A stretch of 40,772 nt of DNA, taken from Deltaproteobacteria bacterium (GTDB lineage: Bacteria > Desulfobacterota > GWC2-55-46). Position 1 is the stretch's first letter; the number at the start of each line of letters is the position of its first letter. Location: NCBI GenBank assembly GCA_016213015.1, contig JACRCE010000091.1, positions 1 to 40,772 on the forward strand, written 5' to 3'. Shown here piece by piece: positions 22,272 to 31,297 of this stretch. The notes under the pieces were generated by a model, which saw only the letters and a program-made list of their open reading frames with translations, searched no databases and was not told the origin of the DNA. Both the position numbers and the translations under genes were made by a program.

Positions 22272-24692
22272 GTGCCCGAACTATACTCAGACATCGCAGT
22301 TGAACTTCCCGTTGACGGCACATTCACCTATGCGGTCCCGCAGGAGCTTATTGCCTCAGCCCGGGCAGGCGCCCGCGTCCTCGTCCCGTTCGGGAAAAGG
22401 ATCGTAACCGGATATATCCTTGCGCTGTATTCGTCCGCGTCCGCTCCAATCGCCTCAAAGATAAGGCACATAATAGACGTGCTTGACCATGGACAGGTCT
22501 TTGACGAGAACAGGCTCAAGTTTTACAAATGGCTCTCGGCCTATTACTTTGCGCCGCTTGGCGAAGCGCTATCGCTCGGCTCGCCTCCGGCTGGAAACGT
22601 AAAGGGCAAAAGACGCCTATCTTTAACCGCGTCAGGCGAGGCGGCCATTGGAGAGCGGTTTGACGCGCTCGAAAGGCGGCTTCTTGAGGCCGCACAGAGC
22701 GGCCAAAGCGCCGAGGCCGTTGCAAAGAGCCTCAAACGCAAGCCGGTATGGGCGACCATCGAAAGACTTGAAACGGCCGGGCTTATTTCTTTGAACCCTG
22801 CTCTAAGCGGCATGGTCAAAGAAAAAACGGAATGGTTCGTATCCATGCCTCCCGATGTCGAGACGCATCAAGCGCCGCCGAGGAAAACTTCGCCCATACA
22901 CAAAGTACGCGCCTATCTGGCCGAAAAAGGCGAGACGAGCCTTTCCACGGCCTCCCGCGATATGGGGGTTACAGTCCCGATGATAAAAAGATTGGCTCAA
23001 AAGGGCGTCGTTACTATAACGAACAAGCGCGTCTATCGAAGACCCGTTGACGCGATAACCCCTAAGCCGATGGACTTTGCGCCGAACGACGAGCAGAAAA
23101 AGGCCATTGACGGGATAATAGCGGCCTTCAGGGGCAACGCATTCGCGCCAATGCTCCTCCACGGCGTTACGGGCGGGGGAAAGACGCTCGTCTACCTTGC
23201 CGCCATCGAAGAGGTGATAAAGACCGGCAAGCGCGCGATATTCCTTACGCCTGAGATAGCGCTCACATCGTGGCCAACGGCCTACCTTGCGTGGCGATTT
23301 CCAGGGCGCGTAGCAATGCTTCACAGCGGCCTATCGGCCGGCGAGCGCGCCGACGAATGGGAGCGCATATCGCGTGGAGAGGCCGACATAGTAGTCGGCG
23401 CAAGGAGCGCGCTGTTCGCGCCCATGGACAACCTCGGCATGATAATAGTGGACGAGGAACACGAGGCGTCCTACAAACAAGAGGAGGGCGTGCGCTACCA
23501 TGCAAGGGACTCGGCGTTGATGCTGGGCAAGCTCCTCGGCATAACGGTTGTCCTCGGCTCGGCTACCCCTTCGGTTGAGAGCTATTACAACGCCTTGACC
23601 GGTAAATATAAACTGCTCAAGATCGAAAACAGGGCGGGCGGCGCGCTTCCCAAGGTGGATATAGTCGACATGCGGGGGCAAGGCAAGACCGTGATAAGCG
23701 ACAAGCTCGCCGCGCTTATCGCGTCAACGCTCGACGCCGGACTTCAATCGCTCCTGCTTCTGAATCGCCGCGGGTTTTCGCGCTCCATCATCTGCAACGA
23801 CTGCGGACACTCCTTCACCTGCGTCAATTGCAGTGTATCGCTCACGGCTCACAAAAGGCCGATTGCCCTTAAATGCCACTATTGCGGTTTTTCAATCCCC
23901 ATCCCGGATGAGTGTCCTGAGTGCAAGGGCACACGGCTTGCCGAGCCGGGCGCGGGCACTGAAAGGTTGGAGGATGAGGCGAGGCGGCTCTTTCCTCGCG
24001 CGCGGATAGGCAGGATGGACAGCGACACGACGACACGAAAAGGCGCGGCAAGGAGGATAATCGAGGCGGTCGAGACGCGTCAAATCGACATACTCGTGGG
24101 CACTCAGATGGTCTCAAAGGGACATCACTTCCCTGAGGTCGCGCTTGCCGGCATAATCACAGCCGACGCATCATTGAACATCCCGGACTTCAGGAGCGCG
24201 GAACGCGCCATGCAGCTCATCACGCAGGCCGCAGGCAGGGCCGGGCGCGCCTCAAACGCCGGAGAGGTCGTCATACAGACGCTCAATCCTGGACATTACT
24301 GTCTTGAAGCAACGCTTAATCACGACTACGCCGGTTTTTACGCAAAGGAGATCAATGAAAGAGAAGACCTCGACTATCCTCCGTTTACAAGGCTTTGCGC
24401 CCTGAGGCTTGAGGGAGCAAAGGAAGGGGAGGTTGCCGTTGCCGCGGCCTCGATGAGGCGCACAGCCGATAAACTCCTTGGCAATGACGGCGCCATAACG
24501 ATACTCGGCCCGGCCCCGGCGCTCGTCTATAAACTCAGCGGCCGCTTCAGACAGCGCCTGCTCTTGAAGTGCCCCTCTTCAAAGGCAAAAAACCTCCACG
24601 CCTTTGTGCGCGGCCTCAAGGCCGCCTTCAACCGAACCAACGCCGCCGGCGTAAATCTTGTGATAGACATGGACCCCGTTACGACGGTGTGA
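22272..24692 (+). CDS. priA: Primosomal protein N' (replication restart helicase)
   Basis: PriA recognises abandoned forks and reloads DnaB. The product has the N-terminal 3'-end-binding domain (ELYSDIAVELPVDGTFTYAVP), a winged helix, the helicase core with P-loop GVTGGGKT (298-305) and DEEH (394-397), LLNRRGFS, and eight zinc-binding cysteines (CNDC, CVNC, CHYC, CPEC), then QMVSKGHHFPEV and QAAGRAGR. I prefer the GTG at 22272 as start (806 residues): it begins with family sequence. An upstream GTG at 22194 lies within repeat DNA. Position after dnaB suits their joint work. Confidence 0.95.
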   Translation: MPELYSDIAVELPVDGTFTYAVPQELIASARAGARVLVPFGKRIVTGYILALYSSASAPIASKIRHIIDVLDHGQVFDENRLKFYKWLSAYYFAPLGEALSLGSPPAGNVKGKRRLSLTASGEAAIGERFDALERRLLEAAQSGQSAEAVAKSLKRKPVWATIERLETAGLISLNPALSGMVKEKTEWFVSMPPDVETHQAPPRKTSPIHKVRAYLAEKGETSLSTASRDMGVTVPMIKRLAQKGVVTITNKRVYRRPVDAITPKPMDFAPNDEQKKAIDGIIAAFRGNAFAPMLLHGVTGGGKTLVYLAAIEEVIKTGKRAIFLTPEIALTSWPTAYLAWRFPGRVAMLHSGLSAGERADEWERISRGEADIVVGARSALFAPMDNLGMIIVDEEHEASYKQEEGVRYHARDSALMLGKLLGITVVLGSATPSVESYYNALTGKYKLLKIENRAGGALPKVDIVDMRGQGKTVISDKLAALIASTLDAGLQSLLLLNRRGFSRSIICNDCGHSFTCVNCSVSLTAHKRPIALKCHYCGFSIPIPDECPECKGTRLAEPGAGTERLEDEARRLFPRARIGRMDSDTTTRKGAARRIIEAVETRQIDILVGTQMVSKGHHFPEVALAGIITADASLNIPDFRSAERAMQLITQAAGRAGRASNAGEVVIQTLNPGHYCLEATLNHDYAGFYAKEINEREDLDYPPFTRLCALRLEGAKEGEVAVAAASMRRTADKLLGNDGAITILGPAPALVYKLSGRFRQRLLLKCPSSKAKNLHAFVRGLKAAFNRTNAAGVNLVIDMDPVTTV

Positions 24693-24717
24693 GTCTTTCC
24701 TGAGTCTTTGGCGTGGT

Positions 24718-24746
24718 GGATTATCGCCCTTGTTTTGGGGTATAAT
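24718..24746 (+). promoter_or_regulatory. Possible promoter before def
   Basis: A perfect TATAAT at 24741-24746 lies 40 bases before the def ATG. The -35 region (GGATTA at 24718-24723) is poor, so only the -10 box is convincing. Confidence 0.35.
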
Positions 24747-24786
24747 ATTGTACCAAGGGCATGCCTATCCGCGTGCGCAAAACAAT

Positions 24787-25320
24787 ATGTCCATATTGGA
24801 AATCCTGACATACCCTGATCCGTTCCTTAAGACAAAGGCCGCTCGGTTAAGCCGCGTTGACGACTCAATAAGGACGCTCATCCACAATATGATCGACACC
24901 ATGTACGGAGCGCGGGGCATCGGCCTTGCCGCGACGCAGGTGGGAGCCGACGCGCGCGTAATCGTGCTCGACGTGCCTGACGCAAGGTCAGAGGAAGAGG
25001 AGCCGTACAGGCGCGGAAAAAATCTTGTAGCGCTTATAAACCCTGAGATAATCGCCTCATCCGGCTCGATAGTATACGAAGAGGGGTGTTTGTCCCTTCC
25101 CGGAGAGACCGCGGACGTTGAAAGGGCGGCAAACGTAAGCGTAAAGGCGATCGATAAAAACAACGACCCGGTTGAGATATCGGCTCAAGGGCTTTTTGCC
25201 ATCGCGCTCCAGCATGAAATAGACCATCTCGACGGCATCCTGTTTATTGACAGGATATCAAGACTAAAGCGCGAGTTCATCAAAAGACGACTTAAGAAGG
25301 CAAAGGCCGCCGCGCTTTAA
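24787..25320 (+). CDS. def: Peptide deformylase
   Basis: Removes the formyl group from nascent N-terminal methionine. The 177 residues have all three motifs: GIGLAATQVG (from 44), EGCLS with metal ligand C101, and HEIDH with H143 and H147. LTYPDPFLKTKA is the usual N-terminus, so ATG 24787 is the start. The family is firm. It is followed after 29 bases by fmt, its functional counterpart. Confidence 0.97.
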   Translation: MSILEILTYPDPFLKTKAARLSRVDDSIRTLIHNMIDTMYGARGIGLAATQVGADARVIVLDVPDARSEEEEPYRRGKNLVALINPEIIASSGSIVYEEGCLSLPGETADVERAANVSVKAIDKNNDPVEISAQGLFAIALQHEIDHLDGILFIDRISRLKREFIKRRLKKAKAAAL

Positions 25321-25349
25321 CGAACAGTCCGTAAGGAAAAGTACGTGCA

Positions 25350-26288
25350 ATGGATTCTTTAAGGGTCGTCTTCATGGGCACCCCGGCGTTTGCCGTGCCT
25401 TCGCTCAACGCCGTTGTCACGGCCGGGTTTGAGTGCCTTGCCGTTGTAACGCAACCGGACAAGACCGTTGGCAGGGGCTTAACTACATCCATTTCAGCGA
25501 TAAAAAAGGCGGCGCTTGACCTCGACATAGAGGTGCGCCAGCCTGAGCGGCTCAAAGAACCCTCTTTTATCGATTGGCTTGAAACAATACAACCGGACGT
25601 CATCGTCGTTGTCGCCTACGGGAAGATATTGCCGGAAGAGGCGCTCAGGATTCCAAGGCTCGGATGCGTTAACCTCCATGCTTCGTTGTTGCCGAGGTAC
25701 AGGGGCGCTTCGCCTATCAATCGCGCTATAATGGATGGCCAAACCAGTACCGGGGCCTGCACAATGCTCATGGACAAGGGCATGGACACCGGACCAATCC
25801 TGCTTTGCGAAAGTAGTGAGATACGGCCCGACGACACGGCTCTCACGTTGTCGGCAAGGCTTGCCGAATCGGGCGCATTGCTCCTTGTAAAAACGATAGG
25901 ATTACTGAGTCAAGGGACGCTCAAGGCCATACAACAGGACGAGAGAAGCGCAACCTATGCGCCGCCGCTCAAAAAGGAGGACGGCCGCATTGATTGGACA
26001 AGGAGCGCTAAAGAGATTTATAACCTGATGCGCGGCGTAACCCCGTGGCCCGGGGCATACACGTTTCTTAACGGAAAGACGCTCAAGATACACTCCGGCT
26101 TGGTTCGACCTGATGGGCACGACAATCCGCCGGGCACGATAATCGCCATATCTAATGGGCGGCTTGTCGTAGCGTGCAAAGGCTCGGTGTTCGAGATAAC
26201 CGAAGTCCAATTGGAAAATAAAAAGCGCATGTCTGCGGATGAATTTATGCGCGGGGTAAGGCTGAAACAAGGAGAGAGGCTTGGCTGA
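25350..26288 (+). CDS. fmt: Methionyl-tRNA formyltransferase
   Basis: Formylates initiator Met-tRNA with 10-formyltetrahydrofolate. The 312 residues start VVFMGTPAFAVPSL; N108 and H110 lie in NLHASLLPRYRGASPI, the folate and catalytic motif, with D in DKGMDTGPIL. The C-terminal tRNA-binding domain follows (WPGAYTFLNGKTLKI). The end overlaps the DUF116 gene by eight bases, so the two are translationally linked. Confidence 0.97.
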   Translation: MDSLRVVFMGTPAFAVPSLNAVVTAGFECLAVVTQPDKTVGRGLTTSISAIKKAALDLDIEVRQPERLKEPSFIDWLETIQPDVIVVVAYGKILPEEALRIPRLGCVNLHASLLPRYRGASPINRAIMDGQTSTGACTMLMDKGMDTGPILLCESSEIRPDDTALTLSARLAESGALLLVKTIGLLSQGTLKAIQQDERSATYAPPLKKEDGRIDWTRSAKEIYNLMRGVTPWPGAYTFLNGKTLKIHSGLVRPDGHDNPPGTIIAISNGRLVVACKGSVFEITEVQLENKKRMSADEFMRGVRLKQGERLG

Positions 26289-27093
26289 GGAAAAGGCCGA
26301 AAATAACGCTGAAAGATGGGAAGGTTCTCCAGAGAGCATCAGCTACAAGCCAGGCAAGGGCGCATTTCTGGCGCTTCTTGCCGCGTCCGGCCTGGGCCTG
26401 GCGCTTATCGCCTTCTCATTGTGGGTCATACCGACGATCGGGCTTGGCAACATCCATCCGTGGCTTCCGTATGTCCTCGGCGGCCTCGTGCTCCTCGTCA
26501 TTTCGTTCCTGCTCATCGGCACGCTGTTTATCGGCATTGCCGCGCTTCAAGGCCGATTCCTCGTCAAATCAACGATGTTTCGCGGGCTTTTGGTAAAACT
26601 GTTCCTGCCGGTCATGTTCATGGCAGGCGGCATTATGCGGATACCGAGGATAAAGATCGAGCGCGCCTTCATCGAGATAAACAACCGGATGGTCAGAGCT
26701 TCATGCGGCAAAAGGTTCAAGCCTGAAAAGCTCCTCATACTCATGCCGCACTGCATACAGTTCGACAACTGCAAGATAAAGGTAACGAGGAACGTCCGTA
26801 ACTGCGCCGCCTGCGGCAAGTGCGAGATAGGCGAGCTTCTCTCCCTTGCCGACGAGTTCGGCATAAACCTTTTCATCTCCACCGGAGGCACGGTTGCGAG
26901 AAGAAAGGTTTATGAGGAGCGGCCCGACGCAGTAATAGCCGTGGCCTGCGAAAGGGATCTGACCAGCGGGGTTCAGGACGCTTATCCTCTGCCGGTCTGG
27001 GCCATAATCAATAAGCGGCCTCACGGATACTGCATGGAGACAGGGGTCGCCATCAGCGAGATAAGGCAGGCGATAAGGGAGATGATTACATAA
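26281..27093 (+). CDS. DUF116 membrane protein with conserved cysteines
   Basis: A 270-residue protein of the DUF116 family, whose function is unknown. Two firm membrane helices (about 28-50 and 62-88) and a third weaker hydrophobic stretch (103-119) are followed by a soluble domain with cysteines C158 and C164 (PHCIQFDNC), C175, C178 and C181 (CAACGKC), C223 (VACERD) and C251 (GYCMETG). The pattern suggests a metal or iron-sulfur site. The start is TTG 26281, overlapping the fmt end. Members of this family often lie near fmt and def, so a link to translation start or membrane quality control is possible but unproven. Confidence 0.88.
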   Translation: MAEEKAENNAERWEGSPESISYKPGKGAFLALLAASGLGLALIAFSLWVIPTIGLGNIHPWLPYVLGGLVLLVISFLLIGTLFIGIAALQGRFLVKSTMFRGLLVKLFLPVMFMAGGIMRIPRIKIERAFIEINNRMVRASCGKRFKPEKLLILMPHCIQFDNCKIKVTRNVRNCAACGKCEIGELLSLADEFGINLFISTGGTVARRKVYEERPDAVIAVACERDLTSGVQDAYPLPVWAIINKRPHGYCMETGVAISEIRQAIREMIT

Positions 27094-27131
27094 AAACAGG
27101 GGGCATGCCTTATAAGGCCCGCCCCCTGTTT
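27094..27131. terminator. Bidirectional terminator between DUF116 and next gene
   Basis: AAACAGGGGGC (27094-27104) pairs with GCCCCCTGTTT (27121-27131), with a smaller GCCTTA/TAAGGC stem in the loop. On the minus strand it ends in TTTTTA, a good terminator for the gene at 27154; the plus side is weaker but usable. Confidence 0.75.
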
Positions 27132-27153
27132 CAAGTCAAACTTTTTTACGTCT

Positions 27154-27579
27154 TTACTTCGCCAGTTCGTCGCAAAGCGCCATGATCTTTCCAAATCTTT
27201 CCTTCTGTATGCCTCCGGCCAATCTATCGGCGTCCTCCTGCTTGCCGGCGATGAGCATCGGGACGAGATCATTTTCTCTTGTCTTCTTGAAGGCGGCCCA
27301 TGTTTCGTTGAGTTCCTTGAACTGGGCTTCCTTGCCCGCCGGGGCCTTCATCTTGCCGAGCATCTCGCTGACAGCGTTGGCCGAGTCCTTGACCAGCTTT
27401 TGCTGATCAGGCCCGCGCTTGTCCTTGTTCTTGACCATTACGACAATCGTGTCCCTTGCTTCGCCTATCTTTGCCTTCAGGTCGCCGAACCCGGCGGCGT
27501 AAGAGGCCGTTGCGGTAACGACGAATACGAGTATTGCGAGAACTGCCGTTAGACGTCCGATATTGTGGATGCGCGTCAT
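27154..27579 (-). CDS. Exported helical protein of unknown function
   Basis: A 141-residue protein with a signal peptide (hydrophobic LTAVLAILVFVVTATASYA, cleavage after SYA or ASYAA). The mature part is predicted nearly all helical: DLKAKIGEARDTIVVMVKN, LVKDSANAVSEMLGKM, LNETWAAFKKTRENDLVPMLIAGKQEDADRLAGG. The W-x-x-F-x-x-x-R pattern followed by a G-rich turn recalls four-helix ligand-binding domains of chemoreceptors, but this is a weak likeness. One cysteine near the C-terminus (ALCDELAK) is not a haem motif. ATG 27579 has GGAGG five bases before it; ATG 27591 would start ahead of that site. Confidence 0.75.
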   Translation of the reverse strand: MTRIHNIGRLTAVLAILVFVVTATASYAAGFGDLKAKIGEARDTIVVMVKNKDKRGPDQQKLVKDSANAVSEMLGKMKAPAGKEAQFKELNETWAAFKKTRENDLVPMLIAGKQEDADRLAGGIQKERFGKIMALCDELAK

Positions 27580-27693
27580 AGAAACCTCCATTTGTGGTTT
27601 TAAGACCAGTCATTCAAACCCATAAGAATACCTTGCCTGTCAATCCTCCTTTCGTATGGCGTTTATTACCATATCAAGAACGGAAGCAGTATT

Positions 27694-27722
27694 ACATTAT
27701 TACAACCCCTGAGCGTAGTCAA
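27694..27722 (-). promoter_or_regulatory. Promoter of the exported helical protein
   Basis: Minus-strand TTGACT (27717-27722) and TAATGT (27694-27699), 17 bases apart, about 115 bases before the start codon. A second TTGACA nearby has no partner. Confidence 0.5.
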
Positions 27723-27740
27723 TACCTACCTTTTTGAAAG

Positions 27741-27771
27741 AAAAAACGCCCGTCGCGGATGGCGGCGGGCG
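27741..27771 (-). terminator. Rho-independent terminator of the gene at 27803
   Basis: On the minus strand a GC-rich stem (27762-27771 with 27747-27756, one G-T pair) is followed by TTTTTT at 27741-27746. Confidence 0.85.
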
Positions 27772-27802
27772 GTAGATGCAAGCGCCTACTGAGCAAAAGA
27801 CC

Positions 27803-28375
27803 TTACTTTTTCCAGATGCCTTCGGTTCTGCTTACGAGGCCGCTTCCCGGATCAAACTCTATGCCTATCCTCTTTGCGAACCGCTTTCTTTCGTATACCC
27901 ACTGATTAGCGGCCAATATTTCCTTATACGCCGTCTTTTCCGTGGAGTTCTTGCCGTTTATATAGGCGGGCATACACATCGCCATGTATGCCTGTTCCCT
28001 TGTCATGCCTACGCGGATAACCGCCTCCTTGATGTCTCCTGCAAACTTGCCTCCAACCTTTGCAACGTCAATGTCGTGTTTGGTCACGAACTTTTCCAAA
28101 AACTCCTGACCTGATGCCCCGAGGTCAACGGGATAACTCGTACCCTTGTCGTCAACGAACGCGGCCTTGTCGTTGTCCACCGTAACCTTGAGCTTTGTTC
28201 CGACCGGAATAAAGCTCGGCGTTGACTGCCAGTTCATCCACGTTATCTGGTTGCCCTTTGGTAATATCTTGAGGTTGCATCGTGAATAGTAAACCTCCTC
28301 GGCATGGCCTGCAACGGCAAACAGGAATATGAGCGCACAGAGCACAAGACCGGTTAATCCAAGCCTTTTACGCAT
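27803..28375 (-). CDS. Exported protein, weak BamE/SmpA-like pattern
   Basis: A 190-residue protein with a signal peptide (MRKRLGLTGLVLCALIFLFAVAGHA). The mature N-terminal part (EEVYYSRCNLKILPKGNQITWMNW) has beta-like sequence; near the C-terminus are IRVGMTREQAYMAMCMP, NQWVYERKRFAKRIGIEFDPGSGLV, which recall the GMT...W-Y...F pattern of BamE-like small envelope proteins. This is a fold impression, not a family call. The cysteine at the mature end is not in a lipobox. AAGGAGG precedes the ATG. It has its own promoter (28421-28450) and terminator (27741-27771). Confidence 0.75.
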   Translation of the reverse strand: MRKRLGLTGLVLCALIFLFAVAGHAEEVYYSRCNLKILPKGNQITWMNWQSTPSFIPVGTKLKVTVDNDKAAFVDDKGTSYPVDLGASGQEFLEKFVTKHDIDVAKVGGKFAGDIKEAVIRVGMTREQAYMAMCMPAYINGKNSTEKTAYKEILAANQWVYERKRFAKRIGIEFDPGSGLVSRTEGIWKK

Positions 28376-28420
28376 AGAGCAGCCTCCTTATTGGAATAAG
28401 ATTGAATGACAAGTTCTCGA

Positions 28421-28450
28421 ATTATATTGCATATCCTTGAAAAAGTCCAA
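28421..28450 (-). promoter_or_regulatory. Promoter of the BamE-like gene
   Basis: Minus-strand TATAAT (28421-28426), perfect, with TTGGAC (28445-28450) 18 bases upstream; the start codon is about 45 bases on. Confidence 0.6.
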
Positions 28451-28470
28451 CCGCTTTTTTTCTTGCCGCG

Positions 28471-28530
28471 CTTTTTATTTTCGTCCTGACAGCCGTAACG
28501 CAATCGGTCGGAAAAAACAGCAATTTTTAA
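28471..28530. repeat. Repeat R3, half copy next to glk stop
   Basis: Matches the right half of R3 at 36150-36301 and 37273-37414: TTTTTATTTTCG-CCTGAC, then AATCGG and GCAATTTTTA. The left half is not recognisable. The TAA stop of glk lies within its outer end. Confidence 0.5.
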
Positions 28531-29528
28531 CCAAGCATCCGCGTTGCAACGCTTGCCGCGCCGAGCAGTCCGGCCTCGTCATTCAGAACAAGGCGCACCG
28601 GGATGCGGGAGAGCAGGGTCTTGAACCTGCCCTTGTCCCTGAACGAGGCGATGAACGCTTTTTTCAAATCGCCTCTAATGAGCTTAGGTGGAATACCCCC
28701 TGCAAGATATACGCCCTCAACGGCCATTGATTTCAACGCAAGGTTTCCGGCCTCGGCCCCAAGGATAGAAACAAACGTCCTAACCGCAAGTTCACAGTCC
28801 TTGTCCCTTCCATTCAACGCGGCCTCGCTGATGAGCAAAGGGGCTTTTGGACTTGAAAGGATAAACTCTTGGTCTTTTGTCCTTGTCCCGCGCCTTCCGA
28901 TTAGAAACCCAAAGATATTAACAAGCCCCTGACCGCTCGCGACCCGCTCATAGCTCACATGGCCGAAGGAACGGGACAGGTGAGCGAACAGTTCCATTTC
29001 AAGTTCGGTGCGCGGCGCAAAGTCCGTGTGTCCGCCCTCGGATGCGGATACGCATCTTTCATCCCTGTGCCGGAATATGATCGCCTCGCCAAGTCCCGTG
29101 CCCGCCGCGATTATTGCCGCGTTGCCGCTCCTTGGTCTGCCGGCCTGCAATACGGAAAAGTCATCGCGCGCAAGACAGGCTATTCCGTGCCCTATGCCCG
29201 CGAGGTCATTGATAAGTTCTACTTTCTTAATCCCGAATCTCTTTTGAAGGAGATTGCCGTTTATTCGCCAGCCGAGGTTGGTGAGCGTACCGGCGTTGTT
29301 TTCAATGGGACAGGCAATGGCAAGACAGGCCGAGTCAACGGGAGACGATGGTTTATTGTCTTTGAGAAACCGGCTGATAATCGGGAAAAGGCCGCTGAAG
29401 CCGTTGTTCTCATACCGCGCCTTGGCAAGACATTCGAGAGCGTCGCCCCTTGACCTGAAAAGGCCGAGCAGGGTCTTTGTGCCGCCCACGTCGCCCGCGA
29501 GGATAAGTTTGCCGGTTGTCTTAACCAT
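28527..29528 (-). CDS. glk: Glucokinase
   Basis: ATP-dependent glucose phosphorylation. The 333 residues have the phosphate motif LAGDVGGTKTLLGLF, the substrate part NDLAGIGHGI, ATP-site GTGLGEA, and EGGHTDFAP, the Glk (not ROK-zinc) type. Length is close to E. coli Glk. ATG 29528 overlaps the pgi stop by eight bases; a TTG at 29552 deeper in pgi is less likely. The gene closes the tkt-pgi-glk unit. The stop codon is in an R3 remnant. Confidence 0.92.
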   Translation of the reverse strand: MVKTTGKLILAGDVGGTKTLLGLFRSRGDALECLAKARYENNGFSGLFPIISRFLKDNKPSSPVDSACLAIACPIENNAGTLTNLGWRINGNLLQKRFGIKKVELINDLAGIGHGIACLARDDFSVLQAGRPRSGNAAIIAAGTGLGEAIIFRHRDERCVSASEGGHTDFAPRTELEMELFAHLSRSFGHVSYERVASGQGLVNIFGFLIGRRGTRTKDQEFILSSPKAPLLISEAALNGRDKDCELAVRTFVSILGAEAGNLALKSMAVEGVYLAGGIPPKLIRGDLKKAFIASFRDKGRFKTLLSRIPVRLVLNDEAGLLGAASVATRMLG

Positions 29529-31242
29529 TGGATGCTTTGAGGATAAGATCAACGGCCTTTTTAACCGTTGCAGGCTTCGAGTCTTTTAGTAACAGGAGTA
29601 CTACCGGCCGTCCCTTTGCGTCAAGCGCCTCGGCGTCGGCACAGGCTTGTGAAAGCACGAGGCCGGAAAAACCGAAACCTTGCGAGCCTATCGGAATATC
29701 GGCGTCGCTCTCGTGCGCCATTATGATGAAGACTCCATTGTCGGTCCCGCCCTTATGAAGCTGTCCGGTCGAATGAAGGTATCTCGGGCCGTAGCCTGAC
29801 TGCACCGGTCTTTTAAGCGCGTCCCTCAGCCCCTTTGCAAGCCGCGAAAGGTCCTTTGCAACAACGCCGTCAAACGGATTGAAATAAAAGAGCGCGCCGA
29901 TATACGCGCCCTCTTCCGCAAGCGATAGGAATGAACGCATCAAACGCGCCGACGTCGGTTTTTTTACGCTTAGTCCTTGCTCTTGTATCCGCGCAAAGGC
30001 TTTACCGCCGAAGTATGCGGTAAAGCCCGTGGACTTTATTGCAATGCCCGGCGGGATAAGCGCGTCTTTTTTCCCGGTCCTTGCAAGGCGGGTCAAGGCA
30101 AGCTTCTTCGTCAACTCCACGTCAGGCTGGTCGAACGGGTTTATATCCATGAGCGCGCAGGCCGCGACGGCTGCAATCTCCCACTTCAAAAACTCTGCGC
30201 CGATGTCGTGGATGCCGCTAAGCGCAATCCTGATTACCGGGTGTCCTTTTTTTTCAAGGGCATCGAGTAAACGCGCATGGTCATCATTGCCGACCGTGAT
30301 GCTTACAAAGACCCTGTCCGGCCCGTAGTCCTTTGGGGCGCCAATCGGCTCTGAGCCTATGGGCACAAGTCCCTTGCCGTCCTTGCCGGACGATTCCGCT
30401 ATGAGTTGCTCGATCCACAGGCCGAAGCCCTGTAGCCCCTCACCAAGGATAAAGGTTATCTTGTCCCTGCCGACTTTTGCCAATGCCGCAAGCGTTGCCC
30501 CAAGACGGATGCCGTCATCAAGAGCGGCATCGGGGCGGCAGGCCTCGTCAATTAACCTTGACGCGTCAATGCCTATCAAGGCTGCAGGCACAAGACCGAA
30601 GTACGAAAGTGCGGAGAAACGGCCGCCGATGTCCGGCGGATTCGTAAACAGCCGCCTCATGCCGTATTTTCTGTAAAAGCCTTCAAGCGGGGTATCCGGG
30701 TCGGTTATGGCGATGAAGTTTGAACCGGCCTCCGCGCCCTTTGCCTTTTGCACAAGGGCGAAGAAGTGCTCGAAAAACGACAGCGGCTCTATGGTCGTGC
30801 CTGATTTGCTTGATACGATGAAAAGGGTTAAGGCGGGGTTTATCGCGGACTCTACGCTCCGTATCGCGTCCGGGTCCGTTGAATCGAGCACGATGAGTTC
30901 CGGGAATCCAGAGGTCTTTCCGAATGCCGAGGCCAGCACAAGGGGGGCAAGGCTCGATCCTCCCATGCCGAGGAGCACGACCTTCGTAAAACCGGCCGTT
31001 CTTACCTCGTCGGCAAAGGTCTTCAGTTCGCCTACGCGCCCGGCCATGAACCGGGGAGAGTCAAGCCAGCCAAGGGAGTTTTTTATGATTGCCCTGTCAG
31101 CAGGGGTTTTTTTCCATAGGAAAGGGTCTTTATCAAGCAGACGTTTTGAAAAGCCGATCTCTGACAGTTCCTCCAGCGCGGCTTCAGCGGCCTTGACCTC
31201 AGCGTCGTTCAATGAGCAGCGTGATAGAGACCTTTGCGCCAT
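29521..31242 (-). CDS. pgi: Glucose-6-phosphate isomerase
   Basis: Interconverts glucose 6-phosphate and fructose 6-phosphate. The 573-residue product has GMGGSSLAPLVL, VSSKSGTTIEPLSFF (phosphate-binding SSKSGTT), the LGEGLQGFG and IEQLIAES region, and STGQLHKGGTDNG near the end. The sequence style, including the N-terminal LWKKTPADRAII and LGWLDSP, resembles the isomerase half of the fused transaldolase-isomerase proteins more than E. coli Pgi, but here it stands alone. GGAGG is six bases before ATG 31242. It is 55 bases past tkt and overlaps glk. Confidence 0.93.
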   Translation of the reverse strand: MAQRSLSRCSLNDAEVKAAEAALEELSEIGFSKRLLDKDPFLWKKTPADRAIIKNSLGWLDSPRFMAGRVGELKTFADEVRTAGFTKVVLLGMGGSSLAPLVLASAFGKTSGFPELIVLDSTDPDAIRSVESAINPALTLFIVSSKSGTTIEPLSFFEHFFALVQKAKGAEAGSNFIAITDPDTPLEGFYRKYGMRRLFTNPPDIGGRFSALSYFGLVPAALIGIDASRLIDEACRPDAALDDGIRLGATLAALAKVGRDKITFILGEGLQGFGLWIEQLIAESSGKDGKGLVPIGSEPIGAPKDYGPDRVFVSITVGNDDHARLLDALEKKGHPVIRIALSGIHDIGAEFLKWEIAAVAACALMDINPFDQPDVELTKKLALTRLARTGKKDALIPPGIAIKSTGFTAYFGGKAFARIQEQGLSVKKPTSARLMRSFLSLAEEGAYIGALFYFNPFDGVVAKDLSRLAKGLRDALKRPVQSGYGPRYLHSTGQLHKGGTDNGVFIIMAHESDADIPIGSQGFGFSGLVLSQACADAEALDAKGRPVVLLLLKDSKPATVKKAVDLILKASNG

Positions 31243-31297
31243 TGCCCGCCTCCATGTTCACCATGTAATAGACAACGCACAAGACCGGCACGCGCCG

